Source: an uncultured Colwellia sp. (GTDB lineage Bacteria; Pseudomonadota; Gammaproteobacteria; Enterobacterales; Alteromonadaceae). Taken from it: 6,347 nucleotides of DNA. Numbering within the stretch: the stretch's first letter is position 1; the number at the start of each line of letters is the position of its first letter. A program made the translations under genes and the position numbers. This document shows positions 5,799-6,347 of the stretch, one piece after another. Under the pieces are notes generated by a model, which was given only the letters and a program-made list of their open reading frames with translations, searched no databases and was not told where the DNA came from. The stretch lies in the NCBI GenBank assembly GCA_913020705.1, contig CAJWBY010000211.1:1-6347 (forward strand), read 5' to 3'.

Positions 5799-6224
5799 AT
5801 GTCATCGTATTGCTAGCCATAACTATTCCTAGCTTTGTGCCTATTGGATAGTTCCCAAACATATTATTGTGCAACATTAGCAGGGCTTGGAATGACGCTA
5901 GTAATGGCGACCATTTTAGTGATGTGTACAGAATATTCCACACCGATAGCTGCTGACTTAAGTGATACGCGCGCAAGTTTCTGGTAATGGTTTTGCTTTT
6001 TTTAATGGCCAAGTGGCAACAGATTACACGGAGATTATGTCTTTACGTGAAACAACGAGATCATGAAAAATTGCGCTATGTTCACCTTTAATTACTGTTC
6101 CACAAGTAGTTTTACTTTCGTGGGTGATGAATTTAGCCGGAGCTTAGTAGCTAGTCGTGCAAAAATTGCCAATTCAAGCTAAAATGTTAACCCAATTCGA
6201 AAACTTATGATTAGTCTGCAGTAA
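5799..6224 (+). pseudogene. small inner-membrane protein, multiply frameshifted
   Basis: Family not recognised. A good ribosome-binding site (AAGGAG, 5786-5791) precedes ATG 5799, but TAG and TAA follow within eight codons. The same frame then gives LFLALCLLDSS and ATLAGLGMTLVMATILVM, a clear membrane helix, followed by TEYSTPIAADLSDTRASF and a stop (5985-5987). Continuing pieces in other frames read NGFAFFNGQVATDYTEIMSL, then DHEKLRYVH, then LITVPQVVLLSWVMNLAGA (a second hydrophobic helix), then SLVASRAKIANSS, KMLTQFENL and MISLQ with a final TAA at 6222-6224. The composite is about 140 codons with at least six lesions. The smooth join of each fragment to the next is what shows a former gene. 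It would have been an inner-membrane protein with two or more helices and a polar segment between them. Confidence 0.68.
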
Positions 6225-6300
6225 GATTTAATCACACATAAAACGAACTTTGCTAGTAGTAGTATGTAGGCTAAGCAAGGCATTAGAAGAGAAGGTATAT

Positions 6301-6347
6301 ATGGTTCATCCAGTATTAGAAGCTGTAACTAACGATATTATTGAGCG
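6301..6347 (+). CDS. edd: 5' end of phosphogluconate dehydratase (Edd), cut by window edge
   Basis: ATG 6301 is preceded by a good GAAGG site (6290-6294) and opens MVHPVLEAVTNDIIER before the window ends. That matches the N-terminus of 6-phosphogluconate dehydratase (E. coli MNPQLLRVTNRIIERS), with the VTxxIIER core and the same distance from the start. The enzyme dehydrates 6-phosphogluconate to KDPG in the Entner-Doudoroff pathway, using an iron-sulfur cluster. Only sixteen codons are visible, so the cluster cysteines cannot be checked. In related marine genera edd usually follows zwf and pgl; here the preceding sequence is a dead membrane gene, so the gene must be transcribed from its own promoter in the 76 nt upstream, where I see no convincing hexamers. 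Confidence 0.68.
   Translation, partial: MVHPVLEAVTNDIIE

Noticed and set aside
5770..6012. 80-codon ORF on - upstream of trmB
   Set aside because: The opposite strand gives a coherent membrane-protein relic over the same bases, while this ORF has no good ribosome-binding site or recognisable family.
1..6347. tRNA, rRNA, CRISPR array, insertion-sequence ends, riboswitch
   Set aside because: No cloverleaf, regularly spaced repeats, transposase with terminal inverted repeats or recognisable riboswitch core was seen on either strand.

Overview
The window looks like chromosomal DNA from an AT-rich marine gammaproteobacterium of the Shewanella/Moritella/Psychromonas kind. That is inferred from the protein types (GreB, FadL, TrmB and Edd resembling their gammaproteobacterial relatives) and from base composition; no marker gene fixes the genus.

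Four genes look intact. An EntD-type 4'-phosphopantetheinyl transferase lies on + (864-1622). On - there are greB (1735-2214), a FadL-family outer-membrane transporter (3666-4946) and trmB (5027-5713). Both window edges cut genes: the first seven codons of an unidentified - strand gene (1-21), and the first sixteen codons of a probable edd, 6-phosphogluconate dehydratase, on + (6301-6347).

Almost all of the remaining sequence is decayed gene rather than plain spacer. Reading the frames in register and bridging stops and shifts gives four pseudogenes: (i) a cation diffusion facilitator transporter (109-715, +); (ii) a large site-specific integrase/recombinase-like gene (about 2395-3322, -), one frame of which runs through three stop codons; (iii) the C-terminal two thirds of a second GreB-like factor (about 3321-3630, +), which meets the integrase remnant head to head near 3321; and (iv) a small membrane protein (5799-6224, +) between trmB and edd. 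Two short reading frames are less certain: a 31-codon frame with a very strong ribosome-binding site that overlaps the start of the transferase gene, and a 64-codon frame whose stop overlaps the greB start as ATGA.

The live genes do not form one pathway. GreB rescues backtracked RNA polymerase, TrmB makes m7G46 in tRNA, FadL imports long-chain fatty acids or other hydrophobic compounds, Edd belongs to the Entner-Doudoroff pathway, and the transferase activates carrier proteins encoded elsewhere. The main signal in the window is reductive decay: housekeeping genes kept, with accessory, efflux and mobile-element genes eroding between them, including traces of an integrated element next to greB.
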